From contig WRIW01000015.1 in assembly GCA_009782505.1 (NCBI GenBank), positions 1-39,348 of the forward strand: 39,348 nucleotides of DNA, written 5' to 3'. This document shows, in pieces, positions 1 through 8,214 of the stretch. Position 1 is the stretch's first letter. Every line of letters starts with the position of its first letter. Source of the DNA: Clostridiales bacterium (lineage in GTDB: Bacteria; Bacillota; Peptococcia; DRI-13; UBA5745). A program made the translations under genes and the position numbers. The notes under the pieces were generated by a model that saw nothing but the letters and a program-made list of their open reading frames with translations, was not told where the DNA came from and made no database searches.

Positions 1-1429
1 ATGGTATCGTGCCATCAAGCTGCCTGCGTATACTCACTGCGCGTAGGCGCCCCAGCTCCGCCAGATGAGGCAGAGACGCTTGATATTGCTCATGGGTAAC
101 GAATGTAGAGGCGCTGTTTTTTACGTAAGCGCTGATTTTGCTATCCAGGTCGCGGATGGTCTGCAAATATCGGCCGCTTTCGAAATAACCTTCGACGATT
201 TCCCACAGATACCCGTGGTACCGCTCCCGGTATTCCTCCACGGCAAATAGCTTGTCCAGGAGTGGGCGGCTCTCCATGCTTATGCCGCTGACGGGAGTGT
301 CGATGGGAAAATTGATCACGTTGAGCGTACTATTTGATAGAAATCCGCCGAAAGCAAGGCCATAATCCCAGGGCAGGATTGTCAGCTTGCCATCCCGTTC
401 GTATAGGTAATAATTCTGCTGCAGCGTCGTCGAATAACTGTCCAAGTTGACGACTGTGTTGTGTGCCGCGAAGTAGCGCAAGGCCGCGTCCACGTCGATG
501 TATTGCTCCAGATCGGTCCCTTCGTTTAAGTACTTAATGGCCGTGATGACCCTTTGCTTGTCTTCGTCTGTATTGTTGCTGAATATGACGCTGTTGAATA
601 TGCAAGGGTAATTGCCAATGCTGTCTCCCGTGTACAGGAGCGAACCGCCCCCCGGCTGCTCGCGAAAGCCGCCGAAACCGGCCCCCTGGCCGAATCCGCC
701 GCCTTGGCCTGCGCCGCCCTCCGGCGCTCCGGCGCCTCCCGGCCCGCCGACGGCGTCATTCTCCGCGTCCTGCCACGCGGCTTCGAAGGCCACGCGCTCG
801 CTCATGAGAACCTTCACATTGTATAGCTGCCCTGCCGTAGTGCTGTACACTCTGTCGAGATAAGCCTGGTCGTAGCGCTCTAGCGCAATGCCGAAGCCAT
901 AGTCCTCGCCGTTGACCGTGATATTGGCAAAATTCATCAAGGGGGCGTCCACGCCGATGTAGCGCATGATGTCGTAGGAGAGATAGTCCTTCATATACGT
1001 CGTGTCGGCGAGCATGTTGTTGACGCAAAAGGTATCGAGCCCGTAGTAGGTCTGGCCTTTGACGTATTTGTTCATCTTGATATGCAGGCTGTACATGACG
1101 TCGGCTTCTCTGTTAGCCGGACTGGGGACCATGCGGATCGTAGAGTTGCCTTTGGGCCGGATGCCGACTGTGCTAAAGAATTCGCCGTTGATAACCATGT
1201 CGGCGGCGATCCATTCTTTGTCCTGGACATTGTCCAGGAAGTATTGCCAATTGTCCTCCTCTGTCCGAATGTCCAAGGTGATGACCTTGTCGCCGAAGAG
1301 CATTTTTTCATACGCAGCCGTCTTGGGCGTGTCGATATTGTGCGCCCCATAGACGATGAAGCCGCAGAGAAATAGGCTAAGGCACATGCATACTATGGTG
1401 GCAATCGCTGTTTTTCTGCTTGTGATCAT
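1..1429 (-). CDS. CotH-family protein kinase-like protein (3' end outside window)
   Basis: Translating the minus strand from the ATG at 1429 gives an open frame to the left edge (about 476 residues, no stop), so the C-terminus is missing. A signal peptide or membrane anchor spans about residues 8-28. The fold matches the CotH kinase family (spore-coat CotH type, atypical secreted kinases): a GNST motif near residue 100 and the WDYGLAFGG segment, which resembles the metal-binding WD-x-D region of the family. A Gly-rich loop of about 35 residues (about 227-262; GGPGGAGAPEGG and similar) interrupts the middle of the domain. The ribosome site GGAGG lies 8 bases before the ATG. It is the third gene of a VTC/DUF4956/CotH cassette, 33 bp after DUF4956. 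Kinase activity is known for some family members; the substrate here is unknown. Confidence 0.85.
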   Translation of the reverse strand, partial: MITSRKTAIATIVCMCLSLFLCGFIVYGAHNIDTPKTAAYEKMLFGDKVITLDIRTEEDNWQYFLDNVQDKEWIAADMVINGEFFSTVGIRPKGNSTIRMVPSPANREADVMYSLHIKMNKYVKGQTYYGLDTFCVNNMLADTTYMKDYLSYDIMRYIGVDAPLMNFANITVNGEDYGFGIALERYDQAYLDRVYSTTAGQLYNVKVLMSERVAFEAAWQDAENDAVGGPGGAGAPEGGAGQGGGFGQGAGFGGFREQPGGGSLLYTGDSIGNYPCIFNSVIFSNNTDEDKQRVITAIKYLNEGTDLEQYIDVDAALRYFAAHNTVVNLDSYSTTLQQNYYLYERDGKLTILPWDYGLAFGGFLSNSTLNVINFPIDTPVSGISMESRPLLDKLFAVEEYRERYHGYLWEIVEGYFESGRYLQTIRDLDSKISAYVKNSASTFVTHEQYQASLPHLAELGRLRAVSIRRQLDGTIP

Positions 1430-1462
1430 GACCGCGCCTCCGATGGCGAGCCGTCGCCCGAT

Positions 1463-2131
1463 TTACATATAATAGTCGCCGTTGTACGAGACTAATGTGG
1501 CGTTTGTGATACCCTCGATGGCCAACAAGCCGTTGATGAATTGGGTGGACGACTCACGCAGCCTGACCTCCACAGTCAGCTCCACGCCTTCCTGAGAGAC
1601 GGTCTTCGCCTTGACGACGTGCTTGCGGGTCTGCCCGCCGATCAGCTGAATCGCTTGGGCTTCCGCCTCATCCCCCGCGCAGCTAATCACGACGACGTAG
1701 GGCGTATCTCCGGCTTGGCGATTGACGAAGACGAAAAGGATGACGCCGATGACCAGGGAGCCGACGACCGCCAGGGGTACCAGCCCGACGCCCACGATGA
1801 TGCCTATGGTTATCGCCCAAAAGAGGTAGACCAGGTCCAGAGGTTCTTTGACCACGGTTCTGAAGCGGACGATGGACAGCGCCCCGACCATGCCCAGGGA
1901 GGCGATCATGTTGGATGACACGGCCAGGATGATGAGGGTGGTAATCAGATTCATGGCGATGAGGGAGACGCCGAAGGACGAGGAGTGCATGACGCCCTTG
2001 TAGGTTTTCTGATAGACATAGAAGATGAATAGCCCCAGGGCAAATGAGACGAATAAGGCGACGACCATGTCGGGTAGGGAGAATACCGTCGCTTTATCCA
2101 AAAAGCTGAAATGAAAGAGTTGATCCCACAT
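1463..2131 (-). CDS. DUF4956 integral membrane protein
   Basis: This 222-residue protein has several hydrophobic segments in its first 140 residues (about 19-40, 54-75, 77-95, 103-122, 124-140), followed by a soluble C-terminal domain of about 80 residues. The sequence MVGALSIVRFRTVVKEP is characteristic of DUF4956, a family often encoded beside VTC-domain and CotH proteins; its biochemical role is not established. I chose the ATG at 2131 because AGGAGGAA lies just upstream; a longer frame to 2212 has no ribosome site and overlaps the VTC spacer. It lies 95 bp after VTC and 33 bp before CotH on the same strand, so the three are probably co-transcribed. By inference it may be the membrane partner that couples the cytoplasmic VTC domain to CotH outside the membrane. 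Confidence 0.88.
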   Translation of the reverse strand: MWDQLFHFSFLDKATVFSLPDMVVALFVSFALGLFIFYVYQKTYKGVMHSSSFGVSLIAMNLITTLIILAVSSNMIASLGMVGALSIVRFRTVVKEPLDLVYLFWAITIGIIVGVGLVPLAVVGSLVIGVILFVFVNRQAGDTPYVVVISCAGDEAEAQAIQLIGGQTRKHVVKAKTVSQEGVELTVEVRLRESSTQFINGLLAIEGITNATLVSYNGDYYM

Positions 2132-2226
2132 GATTCCTTCCTCCTCGTGTTTGGCGCTGACCGTGGGACAAAGGCAAAGGCGAAGGTGAATGCCCAAACC
2201 TCGGGCGGTCAAATAGCCTCGGGCGT

Positions 2227-2895
2227 TCAGACAAGCCGCGCGGCGATGTATTTAGAGAACTCCGTCTGGCTGCGCCCGTTGATTTGCACGATGTCGCTGA
2301 TGATGTCCGGCAAAAAGCCGTCATATTTGATCTCCATGATCATCCCCTTTGCAGCGGGAATACCGCCACTCCGGGGCTTGAAGAAGCCCGCCACATCGCT
2401 CGACATCCTGACGCGGCTGTCGAAGGTGATCCGCACGTTGCCCGCGGGATAGACGTAGGTTTCCCTGTGGTAATCCACGATAGTCTGCGGCCGCAGGCTT
2501 TGATAATGGAGCTTCGTATACAGCTCCATGAGAAGGGGCTCCTCCGGCAGCTTGATCTGCCGATATTCCCCCGACAGCAGAGCTTCGCACTGCGCTTTGG
2601 TGAGGACGGCGCTTTCTTTGTACGCCAGGAGGTTCGCTTTGCTCTTTTTCTCCAAGCGGATGAATGAATCGTCGCCGTTGTAGTAGCGTAGCCTGAATTT
2701 CTCACGGCGGCTGAGGCCGGATAGCTTCTCTGTGACCGCCTTGTCTACATAGTTGTCGAAATATAGGCTGCGTATCGTGTATCTGCCGTCAGCGTCGGCG
2801 TGGGCATCCGGTTTCGCAATGGCCCGGAGCCGTGCCCGGAGCTGCGCGTAGTCCGCGGCGTTGATGGTATGCTTGAGTTCGTGCCTGCCGTTCAA
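2227..2895 (-). CDS. VTC-domain (polyphosphate polymerase-type) protein
   Basis: This 222-residue protein belongs to the VTC domain superfamily, whose yeast member Vtc4 makes polyphosphate from ATP inside a triphosphate-tunnel fold. Tunnel-type motifs are visible in order: RHELKH at the N-terminus, RSLYFDN, REKFRLRYYNG, IRLEKKSK, DYHRETYVYP, ITFDSRVRMS and MIMEIKYDG. The start is a TTG at 2895 preceded by AAGGTG at a 5-base spacing. A longer frame reaches 3087 but runs through tRNA-Ser and is rejected. No membrane segment is seen, so it probably acts in the cytosol with the DUF4956 protein. Whether this bacterial version makes polyphosphate or another product has not been shown by the sequence. 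Confidence 0.88.
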   Translation of the reverse strand: MNGRHELKHTINAADYAQLRARLRAIAKPDAHADADGRYTIRSLYFDNYVDKAVTEKLSGLSRREKFRLRYYNGDDSFIRLEKKSKANLLAYKESAVLTKAQCEALLSGEYRQIKLPEEPLLMELYTKLHYQSLRPQTIVDYHRETYVYPAGNVRITFDSRVRMSSDVAGFFKPRSGGIPAAKGMIMEIKYDGFLPDIISDIVQINGRSQTEFSKYIAARLV

Positions 2896-2930
2896 CGAAT
2901 CACCTTCATTAGTGTTGTGCCTGGGTCTTA

Positions 2931-2997
2931 ATGAGAGAATCCGAACCCATCGCCCACCGGTACTAACGGCGAATGGCAGGATTCGGATTTTCCAAAT
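2931..2997. other. Imperfect inverted repeat between tRNA-Ser and VTC gene
   Basis: The outer arms AATCCGAA and TTCGGATT pair perfectly. Inside them, CCCATCGCCC and GGCGAATGG pair with one bulged base around a short loop. No U-tract follows on the minus strand, so it is a poor intrinsic terminator there. It may be a processing hairpin that frees tRNA-Ser from a common transcript with the cassette. A relic repeat is the alternative. Confidence 0.45.
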
Positions 2998-3003
2998 TAT
3001 GGA

Positions 3004-3093
3004 CGGACAGATAGGGATTCGAACCCTAGATACGCTATTAACGTATACACGATTTCCAGTCGTGCGCCTTAAACCAAACTCGGCCATCTGTCC
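3004..3093 (-). tRNA. tRNA-Ser (anticodon GGA)
   Basis: The acceptor arms GGACAGA and TCTGTCC pair perfectly over seven bases. The anticodon stem CACGA/TCGTG encloses the loop CTGGAAA, giving anticodon GGA, which reads UCC and UCU. A long variable arm follows, as expected for a serine tRNA, and the T arm contains GGTTCGAATCC. The discriminator is G and the terminal CCA is not encoded. It sits upstream of the VTC cassette on the same strand. Confidence 0.95.
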
Positions 3094-3283
3094 CTGACTT
3101 GTCTTTTTCGTCTGTGGCGGCGTCCGCTACGTCGATTCATTCGGTCATGTATTGGGATACACTCCCTCATGCCTCTCCTTGCTTGTCTTGCCACAGGCGA
3201 AAAATCCTGCGTCACTTGTTGCCTTTTTGCTTTCTGTCATCGTTTGCTACACTCAATGACATCAAGGCTTTGGTGCGTTTATG

Positions 3284-3312
3284 ATAATACCGAAAATGGT
3301 ATGGTTTGTCAA
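3284..3312 (-). promoter_or_regulatory. Sigma-A promoter for tRNA-Ser and probably the VTC cassette
   Basis: On the minus strand TTGACA (3307-3312) and TATTAT (3284-3289) are separated by exactly 17 bases. Transcription would begin near 3277, leaving about 180 bases before tRNA-Ser. I saw no convincing gene in that leader; a 33-codon frame with a fair ribosome site runs into the tRNA and looks accidental. Confidence 0.75.
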
Positions 3313-3340
3313 GTTTTGCGTCCAAGAAAACATCTGCAAA

Positions 3341-5704
3341 TTAGTCCGTCATCAGGGCGTAAGGCGAAATCCTCTTGATCCTCCCGGAAACCAGGATCGC
3401 GATCATATAGGAAAATAATACGACGCCTATGCAGAGCAGCGCCAGCCATAACGGGGACATGACCATCTCAACCCGCATGATACCGGCGAATTTGAACATG
3501 ACCGACAGCATAGGGTTGACGCCAAAGTATCCTGCTACAATGCCGATTACAGCACCCGCCGCCGTCACCGGCAGAAGGCTAAGGGCTATCTGCTGAATGA
3601 TTTGATTCGTAGTAAAGCCCAGAGCCTTTTGGATACCGAAGTATCGCCGCCTCCTGGCAATCATCGTCTTGATGATAAAATACAGGATCAGTGAAACGAC
3701 CAGGCCGGTCACCACGAGGATGGCGACGGCCAAGAGCATGGTCAGGGATACAAATGAACCGCTCTGGCTTTTGATCAGTTCCTCCACATTCATCGGCTTC
3801 GCGATGGCGCTGCCGTACCGGTTTTCCAGGAGCCGGATAAACAGATTCGTATCCACCTCCTCTTCCAATACAATATAGATAAACGATGGGGTGAAGTCAG
3901 GCTCTATCCGCTTGAGGCCGTCGGCGTCGAGGAGAAGGATCCTCCCCATATTGTTGCCCGACTGTATAAGGCCGCTGATGATGTACTCCTCCGTTTTCCC
4001 GCCTATGCTGATTTTTATCCCGTCGCCTATGGCTTTGCCCATCTTTTCGCAAGCCAGCCCGCTCAGGGCGACCTCATCCGCTGATTTCGGATACTTGCCT
4101 TCGTACAGCAGCTGCCCTTCGAGCTCGTCGAAGTCTTCCGTGACGCTGGCGAAATGGATAATGTCGTCGATGAGCACAATGACGTCGTCGTAGGTGTACG
4201 CCTTGCGTACGCCGGGCAAGTCGGCGATCTCATCGCGAAGCTTGACGGCGTTTACGCTAGACTGCGGGCTCACGCCTACGGAGCAGAGCGTACCGGCGAT
4301 GGTGCTGATGAAACTGTCGCTGTCTACGGCCATATTGTAGTAAAACATCAAGCCGAAAGCCGAGGCATAGGTGACTGCGGCGATGATCACCAGGATTGCC
4401 AGGCTTTGGCCGATGTTTTGCATGATGTGCTTGCTCCCCATGATCAGCTGCAAATTCCATGAAAACCGGTCCAGCCGGAAATGATTCTTTTTGATCTCCT
4501 TTTCACTCCGACTGCCCTGGAACGCCACCACCGGCTCCAGCGCCTTGATCGGCCGGGAAGCGGTAACGACGTCGAGGGCTACGGCTGCCAATAGGATGAG
4601 AAGGCAGCCAACGCTGGTGGAAACGGAAACCCCCTGTTCCCAAATCAGTCCCGCCTGAGCTGAAAACACAGCCGACATCAATGGCAGCAACACATAAGCT
4701 GCTCCCGTCCCGATCAAGCCTCCGATCAGGGTGACGCCGAGAAATTGAAGCATGATGGAAGCGGCGATCTGCGCGCTTGTATAGCCAAAGGCTTTCATCG
4801 CCCCGATCTCCTTGACGTCGTCCCGTATGCTGTCGCGGATACGGAAGCGGATCACAATGAGGGCTACGACGGTGACGACCACGGCAAACGCTGCCATCAC
4901 CATGGCGGATATATCCGCGCTGAGGGAGCGGGCGGATTTCGCGATATCCGCCGGCATGACGTCAAAAAGATTCCCGTCGTTATAGTAAGCCGCGGCAAGC
5001 CCCTCAAATACTTCGCCGGTATAGCGCTGGTCGGACAGGTTGCATGACAGCAGCACCGCCGGTATGGCAGGGCTCTCCGCTTTGAGCCTGGCGAACTGTG
5101 CCTCGGGCAGAAAGAAGCCGATGATCCCCATATTGATGCTTCCATACAGGATGTCTTCGACAAAACCGGCGATCCCGAAGCTGTATTCCTGATGATTATA
5201 ATCCAGTACGATCCTGTCGCCGACCTTATATCCGCCGCCGGAGCTCAGGATAAAAGGCGCGTAGATCGGGTCGGCTACCTCCACATCGTGGCGCCCGGTT
5301 ATCGACATGGGGGCCATCGCCCTCTCCAAGTCGGCGTTCTGGATCAACAGGCTATAGGTGAGCTTTCCGCTGCCATACAGAAAGGACACTTCCGGCAGAA
5401 GCAGGATATCTTCGGTAGCCGTATCCGTCACAAAAAGGTCGCTCCGCAAGAAGTCTTCGTAGGCGGGGCTATAACCATCTTTCCTGACGATCATGGTCAC
5501 ATCCGGCGTGCCCAGGGCGTCGGCTTTATCATCGAGAAACGTAGCGAAGTCGATCAAGGTCAAAGCCCCAAGGTTCATGACCGCCGTCGCGGTGATGATG
5601 ATGAGGAGCAGCGACGCCAGCTGCCCCCGGCCCTTGCGGACGTAGCTGCGGACGAGAAGCGCCATCGGCTTTAGTTGACTGATCATTTTGCGTAGGATAA
5701 TCAC
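3341..5704 (-). CDS. ABC transporter permease, FtsX/MacB type with two FtsX domains
   Basis: This 787-residue membrane protein has the duplicated FtsX arrangement. There is an N-terminal membrane segment (about 29-51), a large extracellular domain, a three-segment FtsX core (about 255-375), another membrane segment (about 430-455), a second extracellular domain, and a C-terminal FtsX core (about 655-775). MacB-like permeases move lipids, peptides or drugs using ATP hydrolysed by a partner. The GTG start at 5704 overlaps the ATPase stop by four bases (GTGA), with GGAGG ten bases upstream; the ATG at 5686 is an alternative. It is the last gene of the adaptor-ATPase-permease operon. The substrate cannot be predicted, though antimicrobial-peptide or lipoprotein export is the usual role of this architecture. 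Confidence 0.9.
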   Translation of the reverse strand: MIILRKMISQLKPMALLVRSYVRKGRGQLASLLLIIITATAVMNLGALTLIDFATFLDDKADALGTPDVTMIVRKDGYSPAYEDFLRSDLFVTDTATEDILLLPEVSFLYGSGKLTYSLLIQNADLERAMAPMSITGRHDVEVADPIYAPFILSSGGGYKVGDRIVLDYNHQEYSFGIAGFVEDILYGSINMGIIGFFLPEAQFARLKAESPAIPAVLLSCNLSDQRYTGEVFEGLAAAYYNDGNLFDVMPADIAKSARSLSADISAMVMAAFAVVVTVVALIVIRFRIRDSIRDDVKEIGAMKAFGYTSAQIAASIMLQFLGVTLIGGLIGTGAAYVLLPLMSAVFSAQAGLIWEQGVSVSTSVGCLLILLAAVALDVVTASRPIKALEPVVAFQGSRSEKEIKKNHFRLDRFSWNLQLIMGSKHIMQNIGQSLAILVIIAAVTYASAFGLMFYYNMAVDSDSFISTIAGTLCSVGVSPQSSVNAVKLRDEIADLPGVRKAYTYDDVIVLIDDIIHFASVTEDFDELEGQLLYEGKYPKSADEVALSGLACEKMGKAIGDGIKISIGGKTEEYIISGLIQSGNNMGRILLLDADGLKRIEPDFTPSFIYIVLEEEVDTNLFIRLLENRYGSAIAKPMNVEELIKSQSGSFVSLTMLLAVAILVVTGLVVSLILYFIIKTMIARRRRYFGIQKALGFTTNQIIQQIALSLLPVTAAGAVIGIVAGYFGVNPMLSVMFKFAGIMRVEMVMSPLWLALLCIGVVLFSYMIAILVSGRIKRISPYALMTD

Positions 5705-6480
5705 CAGGCCATTTCCTCCAAAAAAGGTTGAAGCGTCTCTGCGCGCTGCTTATCCTCAAAGTCATAAGGCTCGAGGCGGCGCTCCCCGCATACGGCGCCG
5801 TCCTTCAAGTAGATGATTCGGTTCCCTCTGCGGGCGGAGGCCAGGTCGTGGGTGACCATCACGATGCTTTTCCCATCCCGGTTGACGGCGGTGAGCGCGT
5901 CCAGCACGGCTTTTCCCGAAGCGGAATTCAAAGCCCCGGTAGGCTCGTCGGCAAAGACGACTTTCGGCTGATTGATGAGCGCCCTCGCGATGCCTGCCCG
6001 CTGCGCTTCGCCCCCCGAGACCTGGGCGGGAAACTTTGACCATATGCCTTCGTCAAGGCCGAAATGGGCGAACATGCCCTTCGCGTCGTCTACAAGCCGC
6101 TTCCTGTCGCCACGCACAAGCAGGCCGCAGGCGAGCACATTATCCATGATGCTCATGTCCTCCAGCAGATAGTTTTGCTGAAATACAAAACCGCAGTTTT
6201 TCCGGCGAAACACGGCCAGTTGGTCGCTTGTCATCGTCGAGATGTCGGAGCCGTCGAAGACGATCTTGCCGGATGTAGGCCTGTCCATGCCGGACAGCGC
6301 GTAGAGCAGGGTGGACTTCCCCGCGCCGGAGGAGCCCATGATCACGGTGAAGTCGCCGGCATAAATATCGATGTCAAGAGACCTCAGCACCTGCTGCCCG
6401 ATGGCTCCGGCATAAAATGTTTTGCATAATCCCGAAGCGGAAAGCACTACGGGTTTGCCTCTTGCGATATCAGTTGCCAT
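5701..6480 (-). CDS. ABC transporter ATP-binding protein, MacB/LolD type
   Basis: This 259-residue ATPase shows Walker A GSSGAGKST, the signature VSGGEAQRAGIARAL, Walker B VVFADEPTGAL and the switch VMVTHD. The DEPTGAL form is typical of the MacB/LolD/SalX group that pairs with FtsX-type permeases. I prefer the ATG at 6480 (MATDIARG) over an earlier frame start at 6519. GGGGGCAGG precedes it, and it overlaps the adaptor stop by a few bases, which suggests translational coupling. It powers the permease encoded next. Confidence 0.93.
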   Translation of the reverse strand: MATDIARGKPVVLSASGLCKTFYAGAIGQQVLRSLDIDIYAGDFTVIMGSSGAGKSTLLYALSGMDRPTSGKIVFDGSDISTMTSDQLAVFRRKNCGFVFQQNYLLEDMSIMDNVLACGLLVRGDRKRLVDDAKGMFAHFGLDEGIWSKFPAQVSGGEAQRAGIARALINQPKVVFADEPTGALNSASGKAVLDALTAVNRDGKSIVMVTHDLASARRGNRIIYLKDGAVCGERRLEPYDFEDKQRAETLQPFLEEMAW

Positions 6481-7825
6481 GCCTGCCCCCATCGATGGCC
6501 GCCTTGATTTGTTTGCCACTCGTGATATTCGCGGTTTTCGCGTTGACGACGATCACTTCACCCGGGCTTATCTCGCCCTTGATCTCCACTTGCGAAGGGG
6601 TTTCGACCCCCTTTTCTACCGCGACCGCTTCCGGTATGCCGTCGCGTACCGCCCATACCATCCATTCGCCGCTCCCGCTCTCGAAGAGGGCCGTCTTCGG
6701 CGCGATGATGCAGTCTTTCGACCTGGCGGCGGTAAAGCGTACTTCGACGGGCCAGTGCGGACCCGCGTACTCCCATTCATCCCCATGGACGCTGATTTCG
6801 GTCTTGACCCTCTTCTCCGCGACGCCCGCCTTTGACGTGATATCCGCGGCGGCATGCCCCAGCCACGATATGGTTCCTTTATATCGCCTGTCCTCGTCCC
6901 TTAGCCTGACGGTGACGGTCACATCATCCCCGATATGGACCCCGCTGACATTCTCTACCAATATATAACAATCAATCCTGTACTCCCCCGGCTGGTAGAT
7001 TGAGCAAAGCTTAGCTCCCGGAGCCAGTATCTGATCCGCTTTTACAGACAGCCCTTGCACGACGCCATCCCGGGCGGCATAGACCTCCTTCTCACTGCGG
7101 TTTTTGCGCAAAATCTCCAGCGTCGTCTCCAGTAGCGCCTTTTGCGCCGAGAGTGGCTGGCTGATCTCAACCGGCGGGCCTTCTGAACCGCTGCCGGAGC
7201 TTTGCGCGTGGCGGAGGTTTTGTATCTGGGCCGATACCGTCGGCGCCTGCGCCGCCGCGAAGGCCATCCGGGAGTCGATCTGCTCCCTTTGTTTGACCAA
7301 TAATTCGTAAGCGCTTTCCATGTTCTGCAGCTCCTGGGCGGATATCCCGCCGATTTCGAAAAGGGCACGGTATGACTCCAAATCCCTTAGCAGCTTGCCC
7401 TCCTCGATCTGCGCCAGCTCAAGCTCGATCCGTAGGCCTTCCCTGTCGGACTCAAGGGAGCGCCTTTGTGTCTCAAGGGCGGATATCTGCTCCCTGATCT
7501 GGCTGTCCACCACGGCTATTTCCGCGATGATCCTGTCTTCTTCGTCCCTGGCGTCATTGTCGTCAAAGAGGAAGAGTTGTTCGCCGCTCTTGACCAGGGC
7601 CCCTTCTTCGGCGTTTATTTTCAACAGTTTGCCGCCGGTTTTTGTGTAAATATCATACTCGGAAATGGGTATGATCTCACCGATTTCGCTGAAGGAGTTC
7701 TCCAGCGTGTTCAGCGTAAGGGCCATGCATTCGATCGTCGGCGGCCGGAAGGCTACCCAGACAACCCCGCCGATGGCGGCGGCGGCGGCTATGGATACAA
7801 TAAGAATTTTTGCTCTTTTTGACAT
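6470..7825 (-). CDS. Efflux adaptor subunit, HlyD/MacA (RND adaptor) family
   Basis: This 451-residue protein has an N-terminal membrane anchor (about residues 7-25) and a barrel-like segment. A long coiled-coil hairpin follows (about 90-215, rich in E, L, Q and R), then a lipoyl half (about 240-275, with ARDGVVQGL and APGAKLCSI) and C-terminal beta-barrel segments. Such adaptors link a MacB-type permease to the cell surface. In a single-membrane organism the protein would act outside the membrane with the FtsX permease. The ATG at 7825 has AGGAG eight bases upstream; an in-frame start at 7867 has no ribosome site. First gene of the export operon. Confidence 0.9.
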   Translation of the reverse strand: MSKRAKILIVSIAAAAAIGGVVWVAFRPPTIECMALTLNTLENSFSEIGEIIPISEYDIYTKTGGKLLKINAEEGALVKSGEQLFLFDDNDARDEEDRIIAEIAVVDSQIREQISALETQRRSLESDREGLRIELELAQIEEGKLLRDLESYRALFEIGGISAQELQNMESAYELLVKQREQIDSRMAFAAAQAPTVSAQIQNLRHAQSSGSGSEGPPVEISQPLSAQKALLETTLEILRKNRSEKEVYAARDGVVQGLSVKADQILAPGAKLCSIYQPGEYRIDCYILVENVSGVHIGDDVTVTVRLRDEDRRYKGTISWLGHAAADITSKAGVAEKRVKTEISVHGDEWEYAGPHWPVEVRFTAARSKDCIIAPKTALFESGSGEWMVWAVRDGIPEAVAVEKGVETPSQVEIKGEISPGEVIVVNAKTANITSGKQIKAAIDGGRHGN

Positions 7826-7915
7826 TTTTCCAACTCCTGTCTTCCCTCCGCTTCGCGGGCTGCACATATATCCTGAGCAGCGCAGCCTTAGCCGGATAGC
7901 CTAACACATAGTAAA

Positions 7916-7939
7916 GACGTGCTATTATCGTAGCACGTC
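7916..7939. promoter_or_regulatory. Perfect 9-bp palindrome upstream of the export operon
   Basis: GACGTGCTA and TAGCACGTC form a perfect inverted repeat around a 6-base gap, 91 bp before the adaptor start. No U-tract follows on either strand, so an operator is more likely than a terminator. On the minus strand GATAAT lies inside it and could be a -10 element, but no good -35 was found. No regulator gene is adjacent. Confidence 0.5.
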
Positions 7940-8024
7940 AGAATTAAACAGAAGTGTAGAATAAATTAAACCTGGATTAAATCTGTTAACAATCGCATGA
8001 CATACGGCGCGCCCTCTGAGTACT

Positions 8025-8188
8025 AGTACTTCGTAACACTTAAAAGTTGTCAATTATTTGCGAGAGTTTTTCTCACGAGACAAGGCACGATGAGGGATAA
8101 TACCCGCTGTGGTATTTGACCGAGGAGTAACGCAGTATCGTGGGAAAAAGGCCGCAAAGAATGCAACTTTTAAGTGTTATGGAGTACT
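8025..8188. repeat. 164-bp MITE-like element with 25-bp terminal inverted repeats
   Basis: The ends 8025-8049 and 8164-8188 are inverted copies of each other with only two to three mismatches; both contain AGTACT and AACACTTAAAAGTTG. The interior can form further hairpins: AATACC with GGTATT, CACGAT with ATCGTG, and GAGA with TCTC. No credible reading frame fits inside. The left end continues as AGTACTAGTACT, but no clean target duplication is visible. It lies 26 bp after the UroD-like stop and fills most of the gene-free stretch 7826-8214. It could be a non-autonomous mobile element or a structured RNA. Confidence 0.65.
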
Positions 8189-8214
8189 CGCCGCTTGTAC
8201 AGTAATACACAGGC

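Noticed and set aside
2896-3087. Upstream extension of the VTC frame to 3087
   Set aside because: It would translate tRNA-Ser(GGA). A TTG with an AAGGTG ribosome site at 2895 is the better start.
3094-3280. Small minus-strand reading frame with a fair ribosome site upstream of tRNA-Ser
   Set aside because: About 33 codons, Arg-rich, and it ends inside the tRNA; more likely chance.
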